Source: Anaerosporobacter mobilis DSM 15930 (GTDB lineage Bacteria > Bacillota > Clostridia > Lachnospirales > Lachnospiraceae). From it: DNA of 14,769 bases. Under the pieces are notes generated by a model that worked only from the letters and a program-made list of their open reading frames with translations, was not told the origin of the DNA and did no database searches. Numbering within the stretch: the stretch's first letter is position 1; every line of letters begins with the position of its first letter. Positions 1 to 6,876 of the stretch are shown here, piece after piece. The position numbers and the translations under genes are program-made. The stretch covers positions 1 to 14,769 of the forward strand of contig NZ_FRCP01000034.1 in NCBI RefSeq assembly GCF_900142955.1. The letters run 5' to 3'.

Positions 1-200
1 TTATTTATTGAAAATCTTTTTTCGCATTCTATCAAGTAAAACTTGTGAATACGATTAGAATTTTCAGGGTTGTTTCACTGTTCAATTTTCAATGTTCATC
101 ACTTTACATTTTCAACAAATTTCAATACATTGAAATCTTGTTTTCTAATGTTTCTATAAGTTGTACCGCTTTTCGACATCTCTCAGTCATTTGCGACAGC
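1..200 (-). other. Probable leader of a leftward stable-RNA (rRNA) operon
   Basis: This stretch holds no credible gene. It lies just downstream of three strong leftward promoters and runs off the left edge. Read on the minus strand it is an A-rich leader. At 86-98 it contains TGAACATTGAAAA, which resembles the boxA antitermination element found in rRNA leaders, and similar TTGAA motifs follow on both sides. A near-perfect palindrome, ATTTCAAT / ATTGAAAT, lies at 119-136. No 16S sequence is visible inside the window, so the rRNA identity is inferred from promoter style and the boxA-like element. A tRNA operon is the main alternative. Confidence 0.5.
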
Positions 201-206
201 TTATCT

Positions 207-235
207 AGTTTATCATGTTGCTTCCTTGTTGTCAA
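207..235 (-). promoter_or_regulatory. Sigma-A promoter, innermost of three leftward tandem promoters
   Basis: On the minus strand there is a perfect -35 TTGACA (230-235), a 17-nt spacer and a -10 TAAACT (207-212) preceded by an extended TGn element. A-tracts lie directly upstream. Transcription would start near position 200 and leave the window to the left. Confidence 0.7.
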
Positions 236-301
236 GCACTTTTTTCAAACATTTTTCATTTCAAATCTTTGTTTTCTGTTCTTGTCAGAAGCGACTGTTA
301 T

Positions 302-330
302 ATCTTACAACATCTTTCGACGTTTGTCAA
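302..330 (-). promoter_or_regulatory. Sigma-A promoter, middle of three leftward tandem promoters
   Basis: On the minus strand there is a perfect -35 TTGACA (325-330), a 17-nt spacer and a -10 TAAGAT (302-307). The upstream sequence is A-rich, like an UP element. Confidence 0.65.
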
Positions 331-422
331 CATGTTTTTTCATTATTTTCTGAGTTGTTTTAATTCTTACTTTTTTCAGAATTGTTTATTCATTTCCTAC
401 AACTCATCAGCTGACTTGGTCT

Positions 423-451
423 AGTATAACAGAGTTGAATTCGTTTGTAAA
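423..451 (-). promoter_or_regulatory. Sigma-A promoter, outermost of three leftward tandem promoters
   Basis: On the minus strand there is a -35 TTTACA (446-451), a 17-nt spacer and a -10 TATACT (423-428) with an extended TGn element. Upstream, at about 452-471, are two A-tracts on the minus strand that look like an UP element. It faces away from nagB. Confidence 0.65.
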
Positions 452-548
452 GGGGTTTTTTATGTTTTTTTACCCCCATTAATTGGTATGATTGATTTGT
501 ATTCCTATGTGATTTCTTTTTATTTATTGTCTACTTCGCTTAGTTTCA

Positions 549-576
549 TTGAAATATATCTCTAATGTGCTACCAT
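549..576 (+). promoter_or_regulatory. Candidate nagBA promoter
   Basis: A -35 TTGAAA (549-554), a 16-nt spacer and a -10 TACCAT (571-576) with an extended TGn are seen. The start would fall at about 583, leaving about 80 nt of leader that begins inside the inverted repeat at 582-621. A perfect TATAAT at 641-646 was not chosen because its start point would fall on the ribosome binding site. Confidence 0.4.
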
Positions 577-580
577 AAAA

Positions 581-622
581 TTGTACAGGATTGGCATCAT
601 AATAGCAACAGAACCTGTACAG
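581..622 (+). promoter_or_regulatory. Inverted repeat, candidate nagBA operator
   Basis: TGTACAGG (582-589) is repeated inverted as CCTGTACA (614-621), with 24 nt between the arms. Each arm sits in a small palindrome around TGTACA (TTGTACAG at 581-588, CTGTACAG at 615-622), with centres 34 bp apart. Lying at the predicted transcription start, it could bind a repressor as a pair of sites or fold as a leader hairpin. No regulator gene for it is in the window. Confidence 0.5.
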
Positions 623-662
623 TTACAAACAATAAAACTATATAATACTGGAGGTGTATGTT

Positions 663-1400
663 ATGAAATTTATATGTACTGAAGATTATTACCATATGAG
701 TAGAGTAGCTGCTAATATTATATCCGCACAGGTCATTATGAAACCGTCATGTGTTTTAGGATTAGCAACTGGCTCCACTCCCCTTGGCATATACAAACAA
801 CTTATTCGTTGGTATGAGAAGGGCGATTTAGATTTTTCCAACGTTACTACTGTTAATTTAGATGAGTACAAATCTCTATCACCTGATAACGACCAAAGCT
901 ATCGTTTCTTTATGAATGAGAACTTCTTTAATCATATTAACATTTCTAAAAACAAGACTTATGTTCCAAATGGTCTAGAACTTAATGAGAAGAAAGCATG
1001 TAGTGACTATAATTCTATTATACAATCTGTTCATGGTATCGACTTGCAATTGCTAGGTATTGGCCATAATGGTCATATTGGTTTCAATGAACCTGGAGGT
1101 GCATTTGAAAAGGAAACTCACTGTGTTGATTTAGCTGAAAGCACAATTCAAGCAAATGCTAGATTCTTTTCGTCTTTCGACGAAGTTCCAAAACAAGCTT
1201 ATACAATGGGTATAAAATCAATTATGCAAGCCAAGAAGATTCTTGTCGTCGTTTCAGGGGAAAATAAGGCTGACATAGTAGAAGAAGCATTCTTTGGACC
1301 TGTAACTCCAAAAGTACCAGCTTCTATTCTTCAATTACATCCTGACACTACTGTAATTGGCGATAAGGATGCTTTTATGAAAGTGAGGGATTCTATATGA
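663..1400 (+). CDS. nagB: Glucosamine-6-phosphate deaminase
   Basis: This cytoplasmic enzyme converts glucosamine-6-phosphate to fructose-6-phosphate and ammonia, the last step of GlcNAc catabolism. The protein is 245 residues, close to the short Bacillus-type NagB. Visible family motifs are the phosphate-binding GLATGSTP near 33-40, VNLDEY with Asp67 and Glu68, and GIGHNGHIGFNEP at 132-144 with His138 and Glu143. Residue 136 is Asn where E. coli NagB has the catalytic-loop Asp; Bacillus-type NagB proteins also have Asn here. I chose the ATG at 663 rather than the in-frame GTG at 654, because GGAGG at 650-654 overlaps that GTG and sits 8 nt before the ATG. It overlaps nagA by 4 bp and is surely co-transcribed with it. 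Regulation probably acts through the inverted repeat upstream. Confidence 0.95.
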   Translation: MKFICTEDYYHMSRVAANIISAQVIMKPSCVLGLATGSTPLGIYKQLIRWYEKGDLDFSNVTTVNLDEYKSLSPDNDQSYRFFMNENFFNHINISKNKTYVPNGLELNEKKACSDYNSIIQSVHGIDLQLLGIGHNGHIGFNEPGGAFEKETHCVDLAESTIQANARFFSSFDEVPKQAYTMGIKSIMQAKKILVVVSGENKADIVEEAFFGPVTPKVPASILQLHPDTTVIGDKDAFMKVRDSI

Positions 1401-2554
1401 TTATTAAGAATGGAATGATCTATTCTGATCAGAACGCTTTTGTTCCCTTAGATATCATAACAGCAAATGATACGATACAACAACTGTCGATTAATGAAGA
1501 TGGAGCACAGTGTTATGATTCAACTAACCATCAAGTAATTGATGCAACAGACTGCTACGTAATACCTGGACTAACTGATTTACATTTTCATGGTTGTGTT
1601 GGATTTGATGCATGCGATTCTGCTATTGATGCTATAGAAACAATTGCTTCTTATGAATTGTCCCACGGTATCACTACTATTTGTCCGACTACGATGACAT
1701 TACCCGAGGAAGAATTACTATCAATTCTATCTACAATACATAACTATAAAACAACACATTCTGACCCAAACCACGCAGATGTTTTGGGCATATATCTTGA
1801 AGGTCCTTTCCTTTCAAAATCAAAAAAGGGAGCTCAAGATAGTACTCATATGGTGGCGCCAAATGTTTCTTTATATGAAAAGTTAACCACTGCTGCCCAC
1901 GGACTGATAAAGTTTGTAGCGATTGCCCCTGAAGAAACCAATGCACTAGACTTAATTGAACGATTTCATAATGAGGTAACTTTTACCATTGCACATACAA
2001 TTAGTGATTACGATACTTGTATGCAGGCCTTTAATGTTGGTGCAAGACAAGTTACTCATCTATTCAATGCTATGCCTAGTTTGCATCACCGTTCTCCTGG
2101 TGTAATTGGAGCTGCTTTTGATAGTCCCCATAGTCATGTTGAATTAATTGCAGATGGTAATCATATTCACCCTAGTGTGGTTCGTTTAACCTTTCAATTA
2201 TTTAGTGATGACCGTGTTATCCTTGTTAGTGATAGTATGTGTGCCACTGGAATGCCTGATGGTAACTACTCCTTAGGCGGGCAAGATGTATATGTGAAAG
2301 ATTCTGTTGCCGAACTTGAGGACCAAACCATAGCAGGTAGTACTACCAATCTATATGATTGTATGTGCAGGGCGGTCAAGATGGGAATTCCACTTGAAAG
2401 TGCGATTAAGGCAGCTTGTGAAAATCCAATCAAAGCACTTGGTCTATATGATACCTATGGTAGTATAACACCTAATAAAAAAGCCAATTTGCTCGTTGTA
2501 TCAAAGGATCTACAGATTCGTCACATCATAAAAGATGGTAAGCTTTTCAAATAA
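1397..2554 (+). CDS. nagA: N-acetylglucosamine-6-phosphate deacetylase
   Basis: This enzyme removes the acetyl group from GlcNAc-6-phosphate, giving GlcN-6-phosphate for NagB. The protein is 385 residues, normal for the amidohydrolase-fold NagA family. Metal and catalytic motifs are complete: HFH at 63-65, the YLEGPF motif with Glu135, His200, the HLFNAM motif with His221, ADGNHIH near 252-258, and VSDS with Asp279 as the expected catalytic acid. The start ATG overlaps the nagB stop in an ATGA arrangement, and GAGGGA about 6 nt upstream, inside nagB, serves as the ribosome binding site, so the pair is translationally coupled. It is followed by a small hairpin near 2593-2607 and the strong convergent terminator. 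In this window it would receive GlcNAc-6-P made by the mutase at 8822-10267. Confidence 0.95.
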   Translation: MIIKNGMIYSDQNAFVPLDIITANDTIQQLSINEDGAQCYDSTNHQVIDATDCYVIPGLTDLHFHGCVGFDACDSAIDAIETIASYELSHGITTICPTTMTLPEEELLSILSTIHNYKTTHSDPNHADVLGIYLEGPFLSKSKKGAQDSTHMVAPNVSLYEKLTTAAHGLIKFVAIAPEETNALDLIERFHNEVTFTIAHTISDYDTCMQAFNVGARQVTHLFNAMPSLHHRSPGVIGAAFDSPHSHVELIADGNHIHPSVVRLTFQLFSDDRVILVSDSMCATGMPDGNYSLGGQDVYVKDSVAELEDQTIAGSTTNLYDCMCRAVKMGIPLESAIKAACENPIKALGLYDTYGSITPNKKANLLVVSKDLQIRHIIKDGKLFK

Positions 2555-2644
2555 ACTCATCTCTTAAATTGTAGAAGACGAAGACAATCTCTAAACACAG
2601 AGTGTTTTCAATATGTAAAAGAGTTTCTAATAACTATATAGACT

Positions 2645-2692
2645 AATAGAAGGAAGTCGCACGTATTCTAAATCGTGCGACTTCCTTCTATT
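2645..2692. terminator. Bidirectional terminator between nagA and the response regulator gene
   Basis: A perfect 19-bp stem (2645-2663 paired with 2674-2692) has a 10-nt loop and a G+C-containing core GTCGCACG. It lies between two convergent genes. T-tracts after the stem are short on both strands, so it may work as a strong barrier hairpin or an RNA-stabilising end rather than a textbook terminator. Confidence 0.75.
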
Positions 2693-2717
2693 TGAATTAA
2701 TATTCTCATTTTCTTCA

Positions 2718-3491
2718 TCATTTATTACCTAATACGGTATTCCTATAATCATTAGCTGATTTGCCTACCTGCTTTTTGAATACTCTTGAAAAATGTGCTA
2801 TATCTAAAAAACCAACTTGTTCAGCAATGTCTCCAATTCGAAGTGCTGGATCTTGTAATAACACTCTAGCTTTTTCAATTCGCACATTGTTTAATATCTC
2901 CGAAAAATTCTGTTCCATATGCCTATTTAATAACTTACTAAGATGCCATTGGCTAACATAAACTTGATCTGCCACATCGCTTAATTTTAGTTTCTCTTGA
3001 TAATGCTCTTCAATATACCGAACTGCATTCTTAACTATAAACTTTCCTGCTGGATTTTCATCGATATGTTCTTCTTCTTTTTCATCATCAAGTAAGTTAC
3101 TAGACTGTGCTTTCTTATCACTCAAATGATTTGTGATAAAGGACAGTGCTTCTTCAATCTCATCCATCTTTGAGGGCTTTAATAAGAATCTTGTTACGCC
3201 GAGATTTATTGCCTGTCTAGCGTAATCAAAATTCCGATACCCCGTTAGTATAATAACTTCTAAATCAGGAAATTGTGATTTAACACTGGCTATCATACTT
3301 AGCCCATCCATTTGTGGCATGCTAATATCTGAGACTATTATATCAGGTCTTACTCCGTTAATTAGTTCTAATCCATCTGCCCCATTATAGGCAACTGCAT
3401 CTACTTTACAATTCCACTTCTCCCAAGGAACGATCTTCTGCAGTCCTTCCACTATAATGGGTTCATCATCAATAATCATAACTTTATACAT
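2718..3491 (-). CDS. YesN-type response regulator, receiver plus AraC DNA-binding domain
   Basis: The protein is 257 residues. Residues 1-120 form a receiver domain with the acidic pair Asp8-Asp9, phosphoacceptor Asp55 in the VSDISMPQMDG context, Thr83 and Lys105. A short acidic linker (about 121-150) follows. Residues about 156-250 form an AraC-type double helix-turn-helix ending in the GFLDIAHFSRVFKK signature. Family knowledge says such proteins are phosphorylated by YesM-like kinases and activate sugar-uptake operons. The start at 3491 gives a proper receiver N-terminus (MYKVMIIDDEP) with a GGGGGCG ribosome binding site; an upstream in-frame ATG at 3584 would overlap the permease gene and add about 31 unrelated residues. 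It follows the permease gene by 38 bp and is probably in the same transcript. Its partner is most likely the kinase at 6877-8649. Confidence 0.9.
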   Translation of the reverse strand: MYKVMIIDDEPIIVEGLQKIVPWEKWNCKVDAVAYNGADGLELINGVRPDIIVSDISMPQMDGLSMIASVKSQFPDLEVIILTGYRNFDYARQAINLGVTRFLLKPSKMDEIEEALSFITNHLSDKKAQSSNLLDDEKEEEHIDENPAGKFIVKNAVRYIEEHYQEKLKLSDVADQVYVSQWHLSKLLNRHMEQNFSEILNNVRIEKARVLLQDPALRIGDIAEQVGFLDIAHFSRVFKKQVGKSANDYRNTVLGNK

Positions 3492-3529
3492 AGATTCGCC
3501 CCCACTAAGTAACATTGATACCTTATATT

Positions 3530-4399
3530 CTATCCCTTTAATGCACCTGCCGTCAAACCTTTTACTATATATTTTTGCAAACATAGATAAATTATCAAAA
3601 CAGGTATTATTACTAAAGTAACTGCTGAAGCCATCAATCCATAATTTGTACCTTCCATGGAAGTTAACTCACCTAATAAACGAGTAATTGCCCATTGATT
3701 TTTCAAACGTAACGTGAACATCTGTGTAAATAAATCATTATAGCTCCATAGGAACGTGAATATTGCTACTGTTGCAAAAGAAGGTTTTGTCAAAGGCACA
3801 ACTACTTTAAAATATATTTTATATACATTACAGCCTTCTATGTATGCTGCTTCTTCTAAATCAATAGGTAGACTTTTTATATACCCTATCAGTACCACAA
3901 TTGCAAATGACATATTACCTGCAATTTGCGGTAATGCAGTTGCCATTAATGACAACGCTGTACTCTCTGTATTAACGATTCCCCATGAATTCATCATACG
4001 GAATACCGGAATGATTGTAGAGAATATAGGAAACATCATACCTGCAATTACTAAGTTATATAAGAATTGTTTTCCTCTAAAATGGTATCTTACTAGCGCA
4101 AAGGCTGCAAAACCCGCGAATAACATTACTACAAACATTACTGTACAAGATATAATTAAACTATTCTTATACGCTCCTAATATATTCAATTTATTGAAAG
4201 CCAATCTAAAATTATCTAATGTTGCTTTAGCTCCAACAGGAATTGTGAAGGAATCCGTTAGAATTAATCTACGATCCTTGAATGCATTAATAACTACCCA
4301 TACAAGTGGATATAACGTAGTTATTGCCCATAAACTCAAGAATACATATGCAATCATTTTTCCGATTGAGGGTTTCTTTCGCTTACCACTCTTACTCAT
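3530..4399 (-). CDS. CUT1 sugar ABC transporter permease, MalG type
   Basis: The protein is 289 residues with about six membrane segments (near 15-38, 80-101, 115-135, 150-175, 205-225 and 255-275). The cytoplasmic EAA loop, which docks the ATPase, is seen at about 181-207 (EEAAYIEGC through VVPLTKPS). The C-terminus KGLTAGALKG is typical of the MalG/MsmG permeases. It would form the membrane channel with the permease encoded just upstream. It starts 15 bp after that gene, with GGGGGT as the ribosome binding site. The substrate cannot be read from the sequence; chitobiose or chito-oligosaccharide is inferred from the neighbouring phosphorylase. Confidence 0.92.
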   Translation of the reverse strand: MSKSGKRKKPSIGKMIAYVFLSLWAITTLYPLVWVVINAFKDRRLILTDSFTIPVGAKATLDNFRLAFNKLNILGAYKNSLIISCTVMFVVMLFAGFAAFALVRYHFRGKQFLYNLVIAGMMFPIFSTIIPVFRMMNSWGIVNTESTALSLMATALPQIAGNMSFAIVVLIGYIKSLPIDLEEAAYIEGCNVYKIYFKVVVPLTKPSFATVAIFTFLWSYNDLFTQMFTLRLKNQWAITRLLGELTSMEGTNYGLMASAVTLVIIPVLIIYLCLQKYIVKGLTAGALKG

Positions 4400-4414
4400 A
4401 TCGTTACCCCCTGC

Positions 4415-5302
4415 TTAATAGTCTTTTTCTTTAAATAGTTTGTTTGCTACCTTGGAAAGTATAATTCCAAGTACTACAATAACAACCGCTATGGCTGAAC
4501 CATAATCCACGTTGTTTGAATTAAATGTCTGATAATACATGTACGTACCCGTTAAAAATGTTGAATTAACTGGCATTCCTTTTGGGAACATAATCCATGG
4601 TAAATCAAATACTTTCAGTGCACCTGTAACAGCCAATATAATACATGTACAAACCACGTTTCTAAGAAGTGGTATAGAGATGTAAAATACTTGTTGTAGT
4701 TTCGTAGCACCATCCACAACTGCTGCTTCGTACAATTCTTCTGAAATCGTATTCAACCCTGTGATCAGTATTACAAAATAAAATCCTACATATTGCCACA
4801 TTACAGGAATGAGCAGAGTCATCATTGCATGATGTTGATCTTTCCAGTCAATCAAACCGGAGAAACCTAATATTTCCAAAAACTGATTTAACATTCCTTT
4901 ATCATAAAGGAAGATTAAGTTAAACAATAGACCTAAAGCCGTTGCTGAGATTACAATTGGCAAGAAATATACAGTTTGAAAGAATTTTTTTCCTCTCCCT
5001 ATATTATCTACTAGTAATGCTAATAGTAAGGCCATCCCTACCTGACCAACTAATGTCGCAATGATCATGATTATTGTATTCTTAATTGCAATCCTCATAT
5101 TAGGATCTTCTATCATTGTTTTATAGTTAGCATACCATGGTTCATTAAAACCTTTCGCTGCTGTACCCAATCCCGTAATACTTTGAAAACTGTTTACAAT
5201 ATTTCGAATGAATGGATAATAGAGAAAGATTGTCATAAAGATGAATGCTGGGATTAAAAAAACAAAAATAGGTGTTTTCTTTTTGTATATGTTTGAATTC
5301 AT
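4415..5302 (-). CDS. CUT1 sugar ABC transporter permease, MalF/UgpA type
   Basis: The protein is 295 residues with about six membrane segments (near 11-32, 75-99, 109-131, 160-182, 210-230 and 270-288). The EAA loop lies at about 188-213 (EELYEAAVVDGATK then ISIPLL). This is the usual partner of a MalG-type permease, and its gene lies directly before that of the partner. A GAAGGTGAG ribosome binding site precedes the ATG. A hairpin at 5323-5358 separates it from the solute-binding protein gene and could lower its expression relative to that gene. No ATP-binding protein is encoded nearby, so a shared MsmX/MsiK-type ATPase elsewhere in the genome is expected. Sugar specificity is inferred only. 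Confidence 0.92.
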   Translation of the reverse strand: MNSNIYKKKTPIFVFLIPAFIFMTIFLYYPFIRNIVNSFQSITGLGTAAKGFNEPWYANYKTMIEDPNMRIAIKNTIIMIIATLVGQVGMALLLALLVDNIGRGKKFFQTVYFLPIVISATALGLLFNLIFLYDKGMLNQFLEILGFSGLIDWKDQHHAMMTLLIPVMWQYVGFYFVILITGLNTISEELYEAAVVDGATKLQQVFYISIPLLRNVVCTCIILAVTGALKVFDLPWIMFPKGMPVNSTFLTGTYMYYQTFNSNNVDYGSAIAVVIVVLGIILSKVANKLFKEKDY

Positions 5303-5322
5303 AGTCTCACCTTCTTGTTATG

Positions 5323-5358
5323 AAAAGGGCCATTGCATGGATAGCTAACAGCCCTTTT
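5323..5358 (-). terminator. Intercistronic hairpin between binding protein and permease genes
   Basis: On the minus strand AAAAGGGC (5351-5358) pairs with GCCCTTTT (5323-5330) across a 20-nt loop that contains a smaller CCAT/ATGG hairpin. The stem ends in four Ts. This fits a partial terminator or an mRNA-stabilising hairpin after the binding protein gene, a usual way to make more binding protein than permease. Confidence 0.55.
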
Positions 5359-5368
5359 AATTATACTA

Positions 5369-6733
5369 TTATCGTGCAGCTAATAAATCTAATACTTGTT
5401 GGATAGCGTCTTTAATATCTACTGTACCTGATACAAGATTTGGCATTCCATCAAATACAGGAACTCTACATTCTGTAGGAATAAGATCTTGTAAAGCACC
5501 AGTCATAGATGTAGCACCAGCTGCCATCTTTATACCTTCTTGTGCTAACGAAGATAATTGACTTTCATCTACAGTAACACCATTCTTTAATGCAGTTGCT
5601 GAATATTGAGCAAATTGAGATACTAATTCATCTCTAGTCATATAAGTGATAAAGTCTACAGCAGCAGCTCTCTTATCAGGATCATCCCAAGCTTTACGAG
5701 TAATATAGTAACCTGAAGATAAACCACCAATAATGTCTGTACTCTTACGAGCATTCTTTCCTGGAACATATGTAACTGTGAAGTCATCTACCTTATCAGT
5801 TAATCCTTCGATACCACCAACTTTCCATGAACCATCAATTAAGAATGCTGATTTTCCTTCAATAAATGCTTGTACGGTATCATCATCAGTTCCAGTAAGT
5901 GTATTATCTGGGAAAAATCCTTTTTCATATAAATCCTTAATATCACTAAGTCCATTAAACCAAGCTTCTCCTTGCTTATCTGAAACTTCTTTAGCTAATG
6001 TATTATGTTTACCTGTCTCTGAGAAATTATAGATACTGTATTCAAACCAATAATGAGGTACTGTTGCTAGTGAAGCTGCAATAGGTGTAAATCCTGCATC
6101 TTTAATTTTTTGACAGATATCTAAGAATTCATCCCAAGTAGTTGTTGCATCTGGCATCTTAACTCCTGCTGCTTCAATTACTGTTTTATTTACGAACATT
6201 CCTTCCCAATAACCATTTACAGGAACTGAATAATTCTTTCCATCTACTGGAGATGCTCCCATCATAGCATCTTTCATATTGCTTGCATAATCTGGGTATT
6301 CTGCTCTAATTTCATCGATTGATACTACTTTGTTTCCTTCAATAAGAGTATTGGAATCTACACCATTGAAGAAGAATAATACATCTGGTTCTGCTCCAGC
6401 TTCGAAGTCAGCAAGAACACGAGCTTTGAATGTTTCATCAGATGTTGCAGATGAATCGTTAACCTTGTTACCAGTTTCTTTTTCCCAAGCTTTTACTGCA
6501 TCTTGGAAGTTTTGAGCATTTCCATCATTACCTGCGTAAGTAGTTGTAACATTAATGGATACTGGTTTTTTTGGTTCCTCTGGTGTAGTTGTTTCTGTCT
6601 TATCTGTTGTCTCCGTTGTCTCTGTTTTGTCAGTTGAAGTGCTTGTGTTCTTTGCATTGTTTTTGTCCTTACCACATGCTGCTAACGAAAAAGTAAGTAC
6701 TAAAACTAGCATAATTGATATAACTTTCTTCAT
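5369..6733 (-). CDS. Sugar ABC transporter solute-binding lipoprotein
   Basis: The protein is 454 residues of the SBP_bac_1 (CUT1) family and captures sugar outside the cell for the two permeases. Residues 1-19 are a lipoprotein signal peptide with lipobox LAAC and Cys20 as the lipid anchor. A Thr/Glu/Lys-rich flexible tether (about 24-60) follows, then the two-lobed binding domain, including a typical FIEGKSAFLIDGSW segment. A GGGAGG ribosome binding site lies 8 nt before the ATG. It is the first gene after the kinase, with a 143-bp gap that holds a candidate promoter and an 11-bp motif shared with the kinase promoter region. The ligand is not visible; chitobiose or a short chito-oligosaccharide is the best guess from context. 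Confidence 0.93.
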   Translation of the reverse strand: MKKVISIMLVLVLTFSLAACGKDKNNAKNTSTSTDKTETTETTDKTETTTPEEPKKPVSINVTTTYAGNDGNAQNFQDAVKAWEKETGNKVNDSSATSDETFKARVLADFEAGAEPDVLFFFNGVDSNTLIEGNKVVSIDEIRAEYPDYASNMKDAMMGASPVDGKNYSVPVNGYWEGMFVNKTVIEAAGVKMPDATTTWDEFLDICQKIKDAGFTPIAASLATVPHYWFEYSIYNFSETGKHNTLAKEVSDKQGEAWFNGLSDIKDLYEKGFFPDNTLTGTDDDTVQAFIEGKSAFLIDGSWKVGGIEGLTDKVDDFTVTYVPGKNARKSTDIIGGLSSGYYITRKAWDDPDKRAAAVDFITYMTRDELVSQFAQYSATALKNGVTVDESQLSSLAQEGIKMAAGATSMTGALQDLIPTECRVPVFDGMPNLVSGTVDIKDAIQQVLDLLAAR

Positions 6734-6813
6734 TTCTTATTCCTCCCTTTTTTTATTGATGAAAATGTATAAACTTGTAAACACCTCTCGAGATAATGTT
6801 AACTGATATTTAA

Positions 6814-6843
6814 TACATATCATCTACTAATAGAATAGTACAA
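6814..6843 (-). promoter_or_regulatory. Candidate promoter of the transporter genes
   Basis: On the minus strand TTGTAC (6838-6843), an 18-nt spacer and TATGTA (6814-6819) with an extended TGn are seen. The leader would be about 70 nt. The -35 lies inside ATTTGTACTAT (6835-6845), an 11-mer that recurs before the kinase gene. Confidence 0.35.
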
Positions 6844-6876
6844 ATTCAACAAAAGGTTAATGATTAGGGTTGCTAT

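Noticed and set aside
45..424. Two overlapping plus-strand open frames rich in Phe, Ser and Cys
   Set aside because: They run antisense through three strong leftward promoters, lack ribosome binding sites, and have a composition expected from translating AT-rich non-coding DNA.
484..495. TTGGTATGATTG as a possible NagR (dre-type) operator before nagB
   Set aside because: Only one half resembles the Bacillus site as I remember it; the other half does not pair with it.
641..646. Perfect TATAAT just before nagB
   Set aside because: A start point 7 nt downstream would fall on the GGAGG ribosome binding site, and there is no good -35 at the right distance.
3492..3584. Longer N-terminus for the response regulator
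   Set aside because: It would overlap the permease gene and add residues not found before a receiver domain; the ATG at 3491 has a good ribosome binding site.
3756..4418. 220-codon open frame opposite the MalG-type permease gene
   Set aside because: It is a shadow of the permease gene: the minus-strand frame has clear family motifs, while this frame has no ribosome binding site or recognisable domain.
6784..6794. Half cre-like sequence before the binding protein gene
   Set aside because: The TGTAAACAC half-site is not followed by a matching second half.
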